In this document: in pieces, positions 17,861 to 26,410 of the stretch
How the letters are laid out: each line of letters begins with the position of its first letter
How positions within the stretch are numbered: position 1 is the first letter of the stretch
NCBI GenBank assembly: GCA_021787475.1
Contig: JAJYLW010000006.1
Coordinates: forward strand, 40,791 to 104,790
Length of the DNA stretch: 64,000 nucleotides
Source of the DNA: Actinomycetes bacterium
GTDB taxonomy: Bacteria > Actinomycetota > Thermoleophilia > BMS3ABIN01
Direction: 5' to 3'
Program-made: the position numbers and the translations under genes
The notes under the pieces: model-generated
Told to the model about the DNA's origin: nothing
The model's input: only the letters and a program-made list of their open reading frames with translations
Database searches by the model: none

Positions 17861-18100
17861 ATGGACATAAACGAGGATTTCCTGCTTGATGCGCGCGGGA
17901 TGAAATGTCCGATGCCGTCAGTCAAGACAGCGCTGGCGCTGGAGCAGCTTGACGGCGGCGGCATCGTGAAAGTATTGATTGACGATCCCGTCAGCAAGAA
18001 TGACCTGCCCACCTGGGTGAAAAGCAACGGCCACCAGGTCCTGAGAGTGGAAGACCGGCGGGATTACTTCGAAGTTTATGTGAAAAAAGCGCAGGTTTGA
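17861..18100 (+). CDS. TusA-family sulfur carrier protein
   Basis: A 79-residue single-domain protein with the TusA core DARGMKCPMPSVK, where the first cysteine (Cys19) carries persulfide sulfur, and the DLPTWVKSNGHQV segment. It lies 24 bases after cysK and one base before the ThiS-like gene, so it should feed sulfur from a desulfurase or rhodanese to the carrier system. One of four TusA domains in the window. Confidence 0.9.
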   Translation: MDINEDFLLDARGMKCPMPSVKTALALEQLDGGGIVKVLIDDPVSKNDLPTWVKSNGHQVLRVEDRRDYFEVYVKKAQV

Positions 18101-18101
18101 T

Positions 18102-18383
18102 ATGCCAAACAATGATTCAATAAATGGCCCGCGGTTGCTTGAGCGGGAAGATGGCCTGCCACCGGCCAGCCCGGGCCTCAGGCTGATTGTCCAGGGGGGG
18201 GAACGCATTTATTCCGGCCCCCCGGACGTGCGCTCGCTACTGGAAGCCCGCGGTGAGAATCCCGCCTACGTTAACGTCCGCCTCAACGGCGAGGTTCTGA
18301 ACCGGCGCGATTTTGAGAAAATCACACTGCGCGAAGGCGACAAGGTTGATTTCCTTTATTTCATGGGAGGCGGAGTTGTTTAA
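18102..18383 (+). CDS. ThiS/MoaD/CysO-like sulfur carrier with masked C terminus
   Basis: The 93-residue protein has a variable N-terminal 25 residues and a beta-grasp domain (VNVRLNGEVLNRRDF, then REGDKVDFLYFMGGG). The sequence ends GGGVV rather than Gly-Gly, so the last residues must be removed before the glycine can be adenylated and thiocarboxylated. The JAMM protease two genes downstream is the obvious processing or product-releasing enzyme, as in the CysO/Mec+ pathway. The next gene starts inside its last codons. Confidence 0.82.
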   Translation: MPNNDSINGPRLLEREDGLPPASPGLRLIVQGGERIYSGPPDVRSLLEARGENPAYVNVRLNGEVLNRRDFEKITLREGDKVDFLYFMGGGVV

Positions 18384-19191
18384 CCTTTCCGAAGAGGAAA
18401 TAGAACGCTACTCGCGGCATATCATCCTGCCGGAGGTTGGCGGCCGCGGTCAGCAAAAGTTGAAAGAGTCGAGCGTGCTCGTCATCGGCGCGGGCGGCCT
18501 CGGCTCGCCGGCCCTGCTTTATCTGACAGCCGCCGGCATCGGCCGCATCGGCGTCATTGAGGACGACGTTGTTGACCTCACCAACCTCCAGCGGCAGGTG
18601 CTGCACGCCACTCCCGACATCGGCAAAGCCAAGGCCAGGAGCGCCGGCGAGACGTTGCAGCAGATCAATCCCCACGTCGAGATTGACATCTACCAGCATC
18701 GGTTGACCAAAGAAAATATATTTGATATTATAGCGCCCTATGACGTCATCGTTGACGGCGTTGACAATTTTCCCACCCGCTATCTGCTCAATGACGCCTG
18801 TGTGATGAAAAAGAAGACCCTGGTCGAGGGAGGCATCCTCCGGTTCATGGGTCTGATCATGAGCATCCGTGGTGGCGAGTCGGCCTGCTACCGCTGCGTT
18901 TTTGAGGAGCCACCCCCTCCCGGCACCGTTCCCAGTTGCGCCGAAGCCGGAGTGTTAGGCGCGGTTGCCGGCGTGGTGGGGACGCTGCAGGCCACCGAGG
19001 TGCTGAAGATACTGGCAGGAATCGGCAAGCCGCTCTACAACCGTCTGCTCCAGTTTGACGCCGAGGAGCTGCGCTTTCACGAGGTGAAGGCAAAACGCAA
19101 TCCCGGCTGCCCGGTTTGCGGCAAGAAGCCGACGATCACCGAGCTGGTCGAGTACGATTACGCCTGCGAGACCCAGGCGCCCAAAACCTGA
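18376..19191 (+). CDS. E1-like adenylating/sulfurtransferase enzyme (ThiF/MoeB/HesA family)
   Basis: A 271-residue enzyme that adenylates the C terminus of the ThiS-like carrier. Visible: the start NLSEEEIERYSRHIILPEV, the nucleotide loop GAGGLG (38-43), the DDDVVDLTNLQRQ-type region, zinc cysteines C171/C174 and C245/C248, and Cys188 in VPSCAEAG at the usual acceptor position. There is no rhodanese domain. I choose the TTG at 18376, preceded by GGGAGGCGGAG; it overlaps the carrier gene by 8 bases, and the next gene overlaps its stop codon by one base. Confidence 0.9.
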   Translation: MFNLSEEEIERYSRHIILPEVGGRGQQKLKESSVLVIGAGGLGSPALLYLTAAGIGRIGVIEDDVVDLTNLQRQVLHATPDIGKAKARSAGETLQQINPHVEIDIYQHRLTKENIFDIIAPYDVIVDGVDNFPTRYLLNDACVMKKKTLVEGGILRFMGLIMSIRGGESACYRCVFEEPPPPGTVPSCAEAGVLGAVAGVVGTLQATEVLKILAGIGKPLYNRLLQFDAEELRFHEVKAKRNPGCPVCGKKPTITELVEYDYACETQAPKT

Positions 19192-19616
19192 TGCCGGCGT
19201 CGCTGCGGCTCACCCGGGCGCAGCTGGAAGCCGTCCTCGGGCATGCCCGCGCCTCGTCCCCCAAGGAAGCGTGCGGCGTCCTGGCGGGTGATCCTGACGG
19301 CACTGTCCGCCGGGTGTTCACCATGGAAAACTCCGCCTCAAGCTCAACTTTTTATCTGATGGACTCGCGAGAGCAGTTCCGCGTTTTTGACCAGATCGAG
19401 CGGGAGGGGCTTGAGCTGGTGGCGATTTTTCATTCCCACCCCCACTCCCCGGCCTTTCCCTCGGGCCGCGACACCGAGCTTGCTTTTTACCCTGATTCAC
19501 TTTATTTAATCGTATCGCTAATGTACGACAAGCCGGAATGCCGCGTTTTTAAAATCGTGGACGGGAAAGTCGAGGAAGCAGAAATGGTAATCGTTGACCG
19601 TCAGGGTACGGAATGA
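19191..19616 (+). CDS. JAMM/Mec+ family metalloprotease
   Basis: The 141-residue protein has every JAMM zinc-site residue: Glu26 in KEACGVLAG and H81-S-H83 followed by S91 and D94 in the order HxH-x7-S-x2-D. In Mycobacterium the homologue Mec+ releases cysteine from the CysO adduct; other members trim extra residues from sulfur carriers. Both roles fit here, since the carrier encoded nearby ends GGGVV. The ATG at 19191 overlaps the E1 gene stop (TGATG), and its own stop overlaps larE (ATGA), giving a tightly coupled set. Confidence 0.9.
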   Translation: MPASLRLTRAQLEAVLGHARASSPKEACGVLAGDPDGTVRRVFTMENSASSSTFYLMDSREQFRVFDQIEREGLELVAIFHSHPHSPAFPSGRDTELAFYPDSLYLIVSLMYDKPECRVFKIVDGKVEEAEMVIVDRQGTE

Positions 19617-20461
19617 TGTCAGGAACGCCGGCGAACAAAAACGGGCCCGGGACCGTCGCCTTCTTGTTAAAACGACTGCTTGATGACATAAGACCGCTAG
19701 GAAGCGTAGCGGTGGGCTTCTCAGGCGGCGTTGACTCAACCGTTGTCGCCGCAGCGGCGGCAACGGCCCTGGGGCGGGACAAAGTCCTGGCGGTTACGGC
19801 CGCCTCCGAGACGCTGCCGGCGCGGGAACTGGACGAAGCGCGCCGGTTGGCCGCCGGCCTCGGCATCCGCCTGGCGGTGATTCAGACGGGCGAGCTGGAC
19901 AACCCGGATTTTGCCGCCAACGGTCCGGACCGCTGTTATCACTGCAAGTCGGAGCTATGGAGAAAAGTCTGTCTTGTGGCTGCGGAAAATGAACTGGCGC
20001 ATCTCGCCGACGGCGTCAATGCCGACGATCTTGGCGACTTTCGCCCCGGGATCAGGGCAAGCGATGAAGCCGGCGTCATCCACCCGCTGGCGCGGATCGG
20101 GGCGGGCAAGCAGCAGGTGCGGAAGCTGGCGCACCGGCTGGGGCTGGAAAACTGGGACAAACCGGCTCAGGCCTGCCTGTCTTCGCGGTTTCCCTATGGC
20201 GTCAGGCTAACGCCGGCCGGCCTGGCCCGCGTTGAGCAAGCGGAGGAATTTCTGCGGGGGCTGGGATTTGAGGAGCTGCGGGTGCGGGATCATGGCAGCA
20301 TCGCCCGCATTGAAGTCCCCGCCGGCGAGCTTGCCCGCCTGGCCGCTGCCGGCCTTAAGCGGCGGGTGGTGACGCGCTTGAAGGAGATTGGCTACACCTA
20401 CGTTGCCATCGATCTGGAGGGCATCCGAAGCGGCAGCATGAATGAAACCCTAAAACAGTAG
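19613..20461 (+). CDS. larE: LarE-family ATP-dependent sulfur transferase
   Basis: The 282-residue PP-loop protein has the ATP motif SGGVDST (37-43), a cysteine pair in CYHCK near 108-111, and Cys188 in QACLSSRFPYG, the position of the sacrificial sulfur-donating cysteine in LarE. LarE normally adds sulfur to the nickel-pincer cofactor of lactate racemase. No larA, larB or larC is nearby; instead it sits at the end of the cysteine/sulfur-carrier cluster with a 4-base overlap, so a role in this sulfur pathway is possible. Family call secure, substrate uncertain. Confidence 0.85.
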   Translation: MMSGTPANKNGPGTVAFLLKRLLDDIRPLGSVAVGFSGGVDSTVVAAAAATALGRDKVLAVTAASETLPARELDEARRLAAGLGIRLAVIQTGELDNPDFAANGPDRCYHCKSELWRKVCLVAAENELAHLADGVNADDLGDFRPGIRASDEAGVIHPLARIGAGKQQVRKLAHRLGLENWDKPAQACLSSRFPYGVRLTPAGLARVEQAEEFLRGLGFEELRVRDHGSIARIEVPAGELARLAAAGLKRRVVTRLKEIGYTYVAIDLEGIRSGSMNETLKQ

Positions 20462-20600
20462 TTCCGGGTTCCAAGCTCCAAGAAAAAACCCTGATTCACG
20501 ATTGCATCCGGCAGGCTAGAATGACATTTTTCTGATGAAGGCCGGACAAGATCAGGCAGATGGATGATTTTAACTCAGAACTCGAAACTGGGAACTACCT

Positions 20601-20837
20601 TCATTCAACGAATGATTCTAGAAACTCGACCTCTATTCCCAGTTCCTGCAAGTGCCGGATTGCTCCCTCCAGATCGGATTCCTTGCCGCTCAGCTCGAGA
20701 ACCATCCAGCCGAACTTCTCATCAACATTGGCGCGCCTGATGTTGGGTATAACATTGTCCTCTTTTACCAATCGATAAATAATTGGTTTTTTTATCAAAT
20801 TTTCGGGAAAGGTTAATTCGATTCGTTCGGTTTTCAC
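20601..20837 (-). CDS. NIL-domain protein
   Basis: The 78-residue protein is a lone NIL domain (ferredoxin-like fold), the domain found at the C terminus of the MetN methionine-transporter ATPase and on some ferredoxins. The pattern IELTFPENLIKKPIIYRLVKE followed by a hydrophobic strand and HLQELGIEVE is typical; split here, the key parts are residues 6-26 and 63-72. Stand-alone NIL proteins occur in sulfur assimilation loci, in keeping with the genes on both sides. It is transcribed opposite to its neighbours. Ligand unknown. Confidence 0.8.
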   Translation of the reverse strand: MKTERIELTFPENLIKKPIIYRLVKEDNVIPNIRRANVDEKFGWMVLELSGKESDLEGAIRHLQELGIEVEFLESFVE

Positions 20838-21008
20838 TCGGCCGCACCTCCTTGCGGCGGCCTGCCTGCCGCTGCGGGTATGCTAATATTAGGTACAGAA
20901 AGATACTAAACGGATCGTCAGCAAAGTTCAAAGGGAAAGCCTGAATATTCAGCTTTTGCCTGTCGTTATCCTTAGAGGCTGCCCCATAAGGCTGTTCGTG
21001 GAAGACAA

Positions 21009-21845
21009 ATGAGGTTTTTTAAAAAATCGGCCCTGTTTCTGACCACCGCCACCACCGGCGGCGCTTACCTGCTGCTTAACCGGAAAGGCAGCCTTCGCCG
21101 GACGCTGAAGGCGGTAAGCAGTGACCTCGAGGCCATCCGCGAGCGGGATCCGGCCGCGGCAAACCTGCTGGAGGCGCTGACCTGCTACTCCGGGCTGCAC
21201 GCCATCCTCCTCCACCGGATGGCGCATTTTCTTTACGAGCAGGAGTTGCCGTTGGCGCCGCGGCTTGTCTCGCAGCTGAACCGCTTTCTCACCGGGATCG
21301 AGATACATCCGGCGGCGCGCATTGGCGATGGCTTTTTCATTGACCACGGCGCCGGCGTCGTGATCGGCGAAACCGCCGAGGTGGGCGAAAACGTTACCCT
21401 TTATCAGGGCGTAACCCTGGGCGGCACGGGCAAGGAAACCGGCAAGCGCCACCCCACGCTGATGGACGGCGTCACCGTCGGCGCCGGCGCCAAGGTCCTG
21501 GGCGCGGTCACCGTCGGCGAGAACGCGAAGATCGGCGCCGGCAGCGTTGTCATCCATGACGTTCCCGCAAACTCAACCGTGGTGGGAAATCCGGGGCGGC
21601 CCGTGCGCGAGCGCGGCCGCAAGGTGGGCGCCGCCGACATCGACTGGACGCACCTTCCCGACCCGGTGGCCGACGCCATGCAATCGCTGGTTCGCCGGGT
21701 AGTGGAGCTGGAGAACGAGTTCAAGCAGGCATTCCCGGATAAGAGCGATGAAATTGAGCAAGCGCAGCGTGAAGGCGAGCAGGCCCTCGACAAAGTGTTT
21801 GATTACTACCATGAGCAGGAGATAAAAAAGGCGGGTCAGCCTTAA
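21009..21845 (+). CDS. cysE: Serine O-acetyltransferase
   Basis: A 278-residue acetyltransferase that makes O-acetylserine for cysteine synthesis. The catalytic left-handed beta-helix is clear: IEIHPAARIGDGFFIDHGAG, then GVTLGGTGKETGKRHPT, split into hexapeptide repeats at residues 97-200. Compared with short bacterial CysE (EpsC) it has an extra N-terminal 20-residue hydrophobic stretch (ALFLTTATTGGAYLLL) and a long charged C-terminal helix (220-278), possibly a coiled coil. The N-terminal part may include non-coding sequence if a later start is used. It completes the cysteine island begun by cysK. Confidence 0.9.
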   Translation: MRFFKKSALFLTTATTGGAYLLLNRKGSLRRTLKAVSSDLEAIRERDPAAANLLEALTCYSGLHAILLHRMAHFLYEQELPLAPRLVSQLNRFLTGIEIHPAARIGDGFFIDHGAGVVIGETAEVGENVTLYQGVTLGGTGKETGKRHPTLMDGVTVGAGAKVLGAVTVGENAKIGAGSVVIHDVPANSTVVGNPGRPVRERGRKVGAADIDWTHLPDPVADAMQSLVRRVVELENEFKQAFPDKSDEIEQAQREGEQALDKVFDYYHEQEIKKAGQP

Positions 21846-22002
21846 GCGCCTGCCTCAATCGGTAATTCGTGGCGGGTGGCTGCAGCAGGATATACCTGCC
21901 GGATAGTCTCTGAGTCCGTGCGGCTCCGGGCTGACGCAGCCCGGCGGCGTTTGATATTATTGGGAGAAGCATAACCACTATTCACTGGAGCGTGAATCAT
22001 AA

Positions 22003-22311
22003 TTGAGTAAGGTACGGAGGCTGGTGCTGGACGTGCTTAAGCCCCACCAACCAACGATTCTGGACCTGGCTGTCAAACTGGGCGACCTGGAGGGCGTGGA
22101 GGGAATCGACGTGGTCCTGAACGAAATCGACAGTAAGGTGGAGACGATCAAGATCACGCTGGAAGGATCGCATATCAACTACGATGAAGTTGCCGCCGTG
22201 ATCCAGGAGAGCGGCGGCAGCATCCACAGCATCGACAAAGTCTCAACCGGCCGTGCGCTGATTGAGGAAGCAAATACTCCACAGGACGCCTCGGCACGCT
22301 GGATGAGATAA
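22003..22311 (+). CDS. DUF211-family protein
   Basis: The 102-residue protein matches DUF211, a family of small ferredoxin-fold proteins best known from archaea: VRRLVLDVLKPHQPTILD at the start, GVEGIDVVLNEID, and EGSHINYDEVAAVIQESGGSIHSID. The start is probably TTG at 22003. Function is unknown; the family is often beside a membrane protein of the type encoded next, and here the gap is 21 bases, so the pair probably works together. Confidence 0.85.
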   Translation: MSKVRRLVLDVLKPHQPTILDLAVKLGDLEGVEGIDVVLNEIDSKVETIKITLEGSHINYDEVAAVIQESGGSIHSIDKVSTGRALIEEANTPQDASARWMR

Positions 22312-22332
22312 GAAGGGGGCATCTCCCTTTCC

Positions 22333-22923
22333 TTGAAGCTTCCCAGCATCCGCACTCTTCGTGAGTACCACCGCATTGCCCGCGTTGGTGAAATAGCACG
22401 GCGCTACTTTGCCCTCAACGCATTTGATGGCGCCCTGACCATTCTGGGCGTTCTTGTGGGAAGCTATTTCGGCCAGATCCGCAATGGCGGCTCAGTGATA
22501 ACGCTGGTGCTGACCGCTTCCTTCGCCATTGGCATCTCCGGCTTTTACGGCGCCTACATGATCGAGCGGGCGGAGCGGCGGCGGGCGCTGGCCGAGCTGG
22601 AAGAATCGACGCTCAGCAGCCTCAAGGACACCGAGATCGGCCACGCCTCCGTTTACGCCACCATCGTGGTTTCGCTCGTGGACGGTCTTTCCCCCTTTGC
22701 CGCGTCGATTGTGGCGGTCTCGCCTTTTTTCCTGGGCAGCCAGGTCAGCATCAATGCCGCCTTCGCGGCAGCTTTTACCCTCGCCTTCGCCGAGCTGTTC
22801 GGGCTCGGCATTTTACTGGGTGTGATCTCCAGGGAGAATATGGCTTTCTCTGGCCTTAAAATGGTTGTGGCGGGACTTCTCTGCGTACTCATCGGTTATT
22901 TGCTCAAAGGCGCAGCGCTCTAA
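22333..22923 (+). CDS. VIT/CCC1-like (TIGR00267-type) membrane protein
   Basis: The 196-residue protein has five predicted helices and resembles the VIT1/CCC1 metal transporter fold: RYFALNAFDGALTILGVLVG for helix 1 (with the conserved DGA), an amphipathic REE-type loop (ERAERRRALAELEES), then GHASVYATIVVSLVDGLSPF. It looks like the smaller archaeal branch rather than eukaryote-type iron/manganese transporters. It follows DUF211 closely. Metal transport is the plain inference; the ion is unknown. A weak TTG start was taken. Confidence 0.7.
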   Translation: MKLPSIRTLREYHRIARVGEIARRYFALNAFDGALTILGVLVGSYFGQIRNGGSVITLVLTASFAIGISGFYGAYMIERAERRRALAELEESTLSSLKDTEIGHASVYATIVVSLVDGLSPFAASIVAVSPFFLGSQVSINAAFAAAFTLAFAELFGLGILLGVISRENMAFSGLKMVVAGLLCVLIGYLLKGAAL

Positions 22924-22925
22924 AA

Positions 22926-23003
22926 CAGTTTCGTGTTTCGTGTTTGGCGTTTAGCGTTCTTAGAGATGAGGTTTTCAACACGAAACGCGAAACACGAAAT
23001 ACA
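22926..23003. repeat. Inverted low-complexity tract upstream of pcrA
   Basis: Words based on TTTCGTG (GTTTCGTGTTTCGTGTTTGG) are followed about 25 bases later by the near-complementary CACGAAACGCGAAACACG. The RNA would fold into a stem of about 20 bp. It lies after a stop codon and just before the pcrA start. It belongs to a family of word-like intergenic tracts in this window (see findings). Confidence 0.75.
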
Positions 23004-23014
23004 AAAAGATAATT

Positions 23015-25183
23015 ATGACAAAATTCCCAAAATTAAAAACCGATCTAGCTCTGTTGCTGCAGGGTTTAAACGAGCCGCAACGCCGGGCGGTGGAGTGCCC
23101 GGGCGGGCCCCTGCTGGTCCTTGCCGGCGCCGGCAGCGGCAAGACGCGCGTGCTCACCCACCGGGTGGCCTTCTTGATCGCCGCACACGGCGTGCGGGCC
23201 CAGGAGATCCTCGCCATCACATTTACCAACAAGGCTGCAAACGAGATGAAGGAGCGCATCCAGGCTCTCATCGGGCCGATCGCACGGACGATGTGGATCA
23301 GCACCTTCCACGCCGCCTGCGCGCGTATCCTGCGCAAGGAGGCGCCCCAGTTGGGCTGGCGGTCGAATTTCACCATTTTTGACTCCGCCGATCAGGTGCG
23401 CCTGGTCAAGCGCTGCCTCAAGGAGCTCGGCTTTGACGTCAAACGCTTCCCTCCCCGCGGCGTTCATGCCGTCATCTCATCAGCGAAAAACAAGCTGATC
23501 GACGCCGGTGCCTTCGCCGGGATGGTGGAGAGCTTCTTCGATGACACCGTTGCCAAGACCTACCGCCTTTACCAGGAGAAACTTTTTGCCAACAACGCCA
23601 TGGATTTTGACGACCTCCTGCTTAACACCGTTGACGTCTTTAACCGCTTTCCCGACCGGCTCGAGCATTACCAGGACGCCTTCCGGCATATCCTCGTTGA
23701 TGAGTATCAAGACACAAACCACGCCCAGTATTGCCTGGTGAACCTGCTTGGCCGCAGCCACCGCAACGTCTGCGTTGTCGGCGACGACGACCAGAGCATC
23801 TACTCCTGGCGCGGCGCCGACGTCAGGAACATCCTTGACTTTGAGAAGGATTATCCCGAGGCGACCGTCATCAAGCTGGAGCAGAACTACCGCTCCACCC
23901 AGACCATCATCAGCGCCGCCAACGAGATCATCGCCAACAACCGCGACCGCAAGGACAAGCAGCTTTGGACCGCCATCGGCGAGGGGGAGCCAGTCCAGAT
24001 CGCCGAGGTCGAGGATGAGCACGCGGAAGCACGCTTTGTCGCCGGCGAAGTGTCGCGGCTCAGGCGTGAGGAGGGCCGGCCCTATGGGGAGATCGCGGTT
24101 TTTTACCGGGTCAACGCCCAGTCGCGGGTGCTGGAGGATATTTTTGTCCGCTATGGCATCCCCTACCGCGTTGTCGGCGGCACCAAGTTCTACGAACGTG
24201 CCGAGATCAAGGACGCGCTTGCCTACTTGCTGCTTCTGGAAAATCCGGCCGATTCGATCAGCTTCGCAAGAATTGTCAATACCCCGAAAAGAGGAATCGG
24301 CAATGCCACCCTTGTGGCCCTTGACCGCTTCGCCGGCGCCGAGGCAATCCCGCCGCTGGCGGCGGCAGCGCGGGCGGAAGAGATCGCCGACTTAAGACCG
24401 GCGGCGATGGCGGCGCTGGGAGCTTTCAGCCGGCTAATGGACAGCCTGGGGCAAACGGCGGCCAAAGCGCCCGTGGCCGAGACCCTGGATGAGCTGCTGG
24501 CCACAAGCGGTTATATCGAATCGCTCAGGGCCGAGCGCACCATCGAGGCCGAGGGCCGCATTGAGAACCTGATGGAGCTTGTCGGGGTCGGCGAAGAATT
24601 TGACCGCCGGTCAGCAGGCGGAACCCTGAGCGTATTCCTTCAGGAAATATCACTTTACACTGACATTGACAAGCTGGCCGATGAGAGCGACGCCGTCACG
24701 CTGATGACGCTCCATAATGCCAAGGGGCTGGAATTTCCCGCCGTTTTTATAATCGGCGCCGAAGAGGGAGTTTTTCCACACTCCCGCTCCCTGGAGGAGC
24801 AGAACCTGGAAGAGGAGCGCCGCCTCTGCTACGTGGGCATGACCAGGGCAATGCAGCGGCTTTATTTTTCCCATGCCGCCACCCGCAACCTTTACGGCGC
24901 GCGCAGCTACAACATGGCTTCCCGCTTTATCGCCGAGCTTCCCGATGAACTGGTCCGGTTCAGGGCGAAAGAAGGCAGGACGAAAGCCGGTGGGCGCGCC
25001 GCTGCTTCTGCCGGTGCTGCCGCCGCCGCTTACTTCCATGTGGGGGACAGCGTCGTTCACGCGGTATTTGGCAAGGGAACCGTCACCGGTGTTGAGCCGG
25101 GCGGCGCCGTGGCGGTGAGGTTTGCCCAGGACGGCCGCGAGCGCAAGCTGATGGTCGATTATGCGCCGCTGCGCAAGGCGTGA
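23015..25183 (+). CDS. pcrA: UvrD/PcrA-type DNA helicase
   Basis: A 722-residue superfamily 1A helicase that unwinds DNA 3'-5' in repair and removes RNA polymerase or recombinase from DNA. Walker A GAGSGKTR (residues 38-45), Walker B VDEYQDTN, GDDDQSIYSWRGA, QNYRS and VTLMTLHNAKGLEFP are all intact. The C terminus ends in the Tudor-like domain (FHVGDSVVHAVFGKG, then LMVDYAPLRKA), which is typical of PcrA. Probably its own unit. Confidence 0.95.
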   Translation: MTKFPKLKTDLALLLQGLNEPQRRAVECPGGPLLVLAGAGSGKTRVLTHRVAFLIAAHGVRAQEILAITFTNKAANEMKERIQALIGPIARTMWISTFHAACARILRKEAPQLGWRSNFTIFDSADQVRLVKRCLKELGFDVKRFPPRGVHAVISSAKNKLIDAGAFAGMVESFFDDTVAKTYRLYQEKLFANNAMDFDDLLLNTVDVFNRFPDRLEHYQDAFRHILVDEYQDTNHAQYCLVNLLGRSHRNVCVVGDDDQSIYSWRGADVRNILDFEKDYPEATVIKLEQNYRSTQTIISAANEIIANNRDRKDKQLWTAIGEGEPVQIAEVEDEHAEARFVAGEVSRLRREEGRPYGEIAVFYRVNAQSRVLEDIFVRYGIPYRVVGGTKFYERAEIKDALAYLLLLENPADSISFARIVNTPKRGIGNATLVALDRFAGAEAIPPLAAAARAEEIADLRPAAMAALGAFSRLMDSLGQTAAKAPVAETLDELLATSGYIESLRAERTIEAEGRIENLMELVGVGEEFDRRSAGGTLSVFLQEISLYTDIDKLADESDAVTLMTLHNAKGLEFPAVFIIGAEEGVFPHSRSLEEQNLEEERRLCYVGMTRAMQRLYFSHAATRNLYGARSYNMASRFIAELPDELVRFRAKEGRTKAGGRAAASAGAAAAAYFHVGDSVVHAVFGKGTVTGVEPGGAVAVRFAQDGRERKLMVDYAPLRKA

Positions 25184-25204
25184 ACGTTTCACGTTTAACG
25201 TTCA
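25184..25204. terminator. Hairpin between convergent pcrA and GcvH-like genes
   Basis: GAACGTT and AACGTTC form perfect 7-bp arms around an 8-base loop, immediately after the pcrA stop and overlapping the end of the convergent gene. There is no strong T-run, so termination is only likely. Confidence 0.5.
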
Positions 25205-25639
25205 TTTGCAACTCCAAGACTCCATCTCCATCTTGGCTCTAAGGGCGGGAACCGCCTCCTCGCCCTCCATTAGTTCCTCTTTCTCCGCCTCCAGATTCGA
25301 GGGCTTGATGCGCAGGATCCAACCCCTGCCGTAAGGGTCCTCGTTAATCAGGCGAACGCTGGCAAGCACCTCTTCGTTGACCTCGATGATTTTGCCGGAC
25401 AGGGGAGCATTGATGGGTCCGACATACTTGCCGCTCTCGACGATTGCCGCTCGCTTCCCCTTTTTTACGTCTTCCCCCACCTTCCGCGACCTTAGAAAAA
25501 GGAGATTGCCGGCAATATGCTGACCAACATCGGTGAGCCCGGAGGTGGCGTTGCCGTCATCGTCGAAGCGGACCCACATCTGATCTTCAATATCGTAACT
25601 TATCCCATCAAGGGGAAAGTTGCAGCCCTCGATCTCCAC
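25202..25639 (-). CDS. GcvH-like lipoate-binding protein (second copy)
   Basis: A 145-residue lipoyl-domain protein with the modification lysine in AIVESGKYVGPINAPLSG and the strand order of glycine cleavage H protein. No gcvT or gcvP is near. Instead a DsrE-family gene lies 164 bases upstream in the same direction. H-protein-like LbpA proteins that serve sulfur oxidation rather than glycine cleavage occur with Hdr-like complexes, so I infer a sulfur-handling role here as for the LbpA at 55.6 kb, but an orphan H protein for lipoate metabolism cannot be excluded. The C terminus ends in SWSCK. Confidence 0.8.
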   Translation of the reverse strand: MEIEGCNFPLDGISYDIEDQMWVRFDDDGNATSGLTDVGQHIAGNLLFLRSRKVGEDVKKGKRAAIVESGKYVGPINAPLSGKIIEVNEEVLASVRLINEDPYGRGWILRIKPSNLEAEKEELMEGEEAVPALRAKMEMESWSCK

Positions 25640-25803
25640 CGGGACCCCCCTAGCTCATTTCTTTTCTCAAATCCACAGGCGCGCCAGGCAGTGTTAAATC
25701 TGATTCATCAATTTTATGGCCGCCGGCGGCTGCTGTCAAACTTGCATAACTATTCTCGCCTGCAAGTCAAAAAAAGCGGTTCCGGTTGGCCGTAACCGCG
25801 CCG

Positions 25804-26181
25804 CTAAAAATACATGACTTTATCAACTTCCATAATCATGTCAATCAGGCTTGCCATCCCTCTAACCTCGCACCCTTCCACGACATCTTCCAGGGAAAGA
25901 TTCTCCGCCTCCATCGCCTGGGCGCAGGCGAAGAATTTCACACGAGCCTCTCGGGCCCGGTCCAGCCATGTCCCAAGAGTTACGCCGCTATCCGGCGCCA
26001 GCTCCAGGGTTTCCCCGATTCCCCTTTTCAGCAGCGTCACTCCTTCCATCATGAACCAGACACAGACATCCATGTCCATGACGGCGGCGCTTACGGCCAG
26101 GTAAAGGGGAGCATACGACCGGCGGGGCTCCCTTAAACCGCTGCTCTGGATAATCAGAATCGACTTTCTTTTTTCCGGCAA
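25804..26181 (-). CDS. DsrE-family sulfur-relay-like protein
   Basis: The 125-residue protein has the DsrE/F fold pattern: KSILIIQSSGLREP at the start, YLAVSAAVMDMDVCVWFMMEGVTLL (residues 28-52), and a cysteine in VKFFACAQAM at the position of the persulfide-carrying cysteine. TTG start with GAGGAAAG four bases ahead. The same strand carries the lipoate-binding protein gene downstream, and together they may form a small sulfur-transfer unit. Substrate unknown. Confidence 0.78.
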   Translation of the reverse strand: MPEKRKSILIIQSSGLREPRRSYAPLYLAVSAAVMDMDVCVWFMMEGVTLLKRGIGETLELAPDSGVTLGTWLDRAREARVKFFACAQAMEAENLSLEDVVEGCEVRGMASLIDMIMEVDKVMYF

Positions 26182-26410
26182 GGGACTTTCCTCTTTACTT
26201 GATTTTGACGGCGCTTAACGGGGAAAAGACGCCGCAGCCGCCTGAATTTACACCTCTGCTGGCAGGGCGTCAATAGCGTCGTTGACTGTCCTGTCACTGC
26301 TGTCCGCGGGACTCGTTATCCTTGCGAACAAATTATAGGTTGGGCCAAACCAGCCTGCCGCGGTTGACCGGCGCCGGCCGGCCTGATATCTTTGCCCTGG
26401 AAACAGACAA

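Noticed and set aside
25202..25639. Glycine cleavage system H protein
   Set aside because: No gcvT or gcvP nearby and a DsrE-type gene is the neighbour; kept as H-like lipoate-binding protein of uncertain role.
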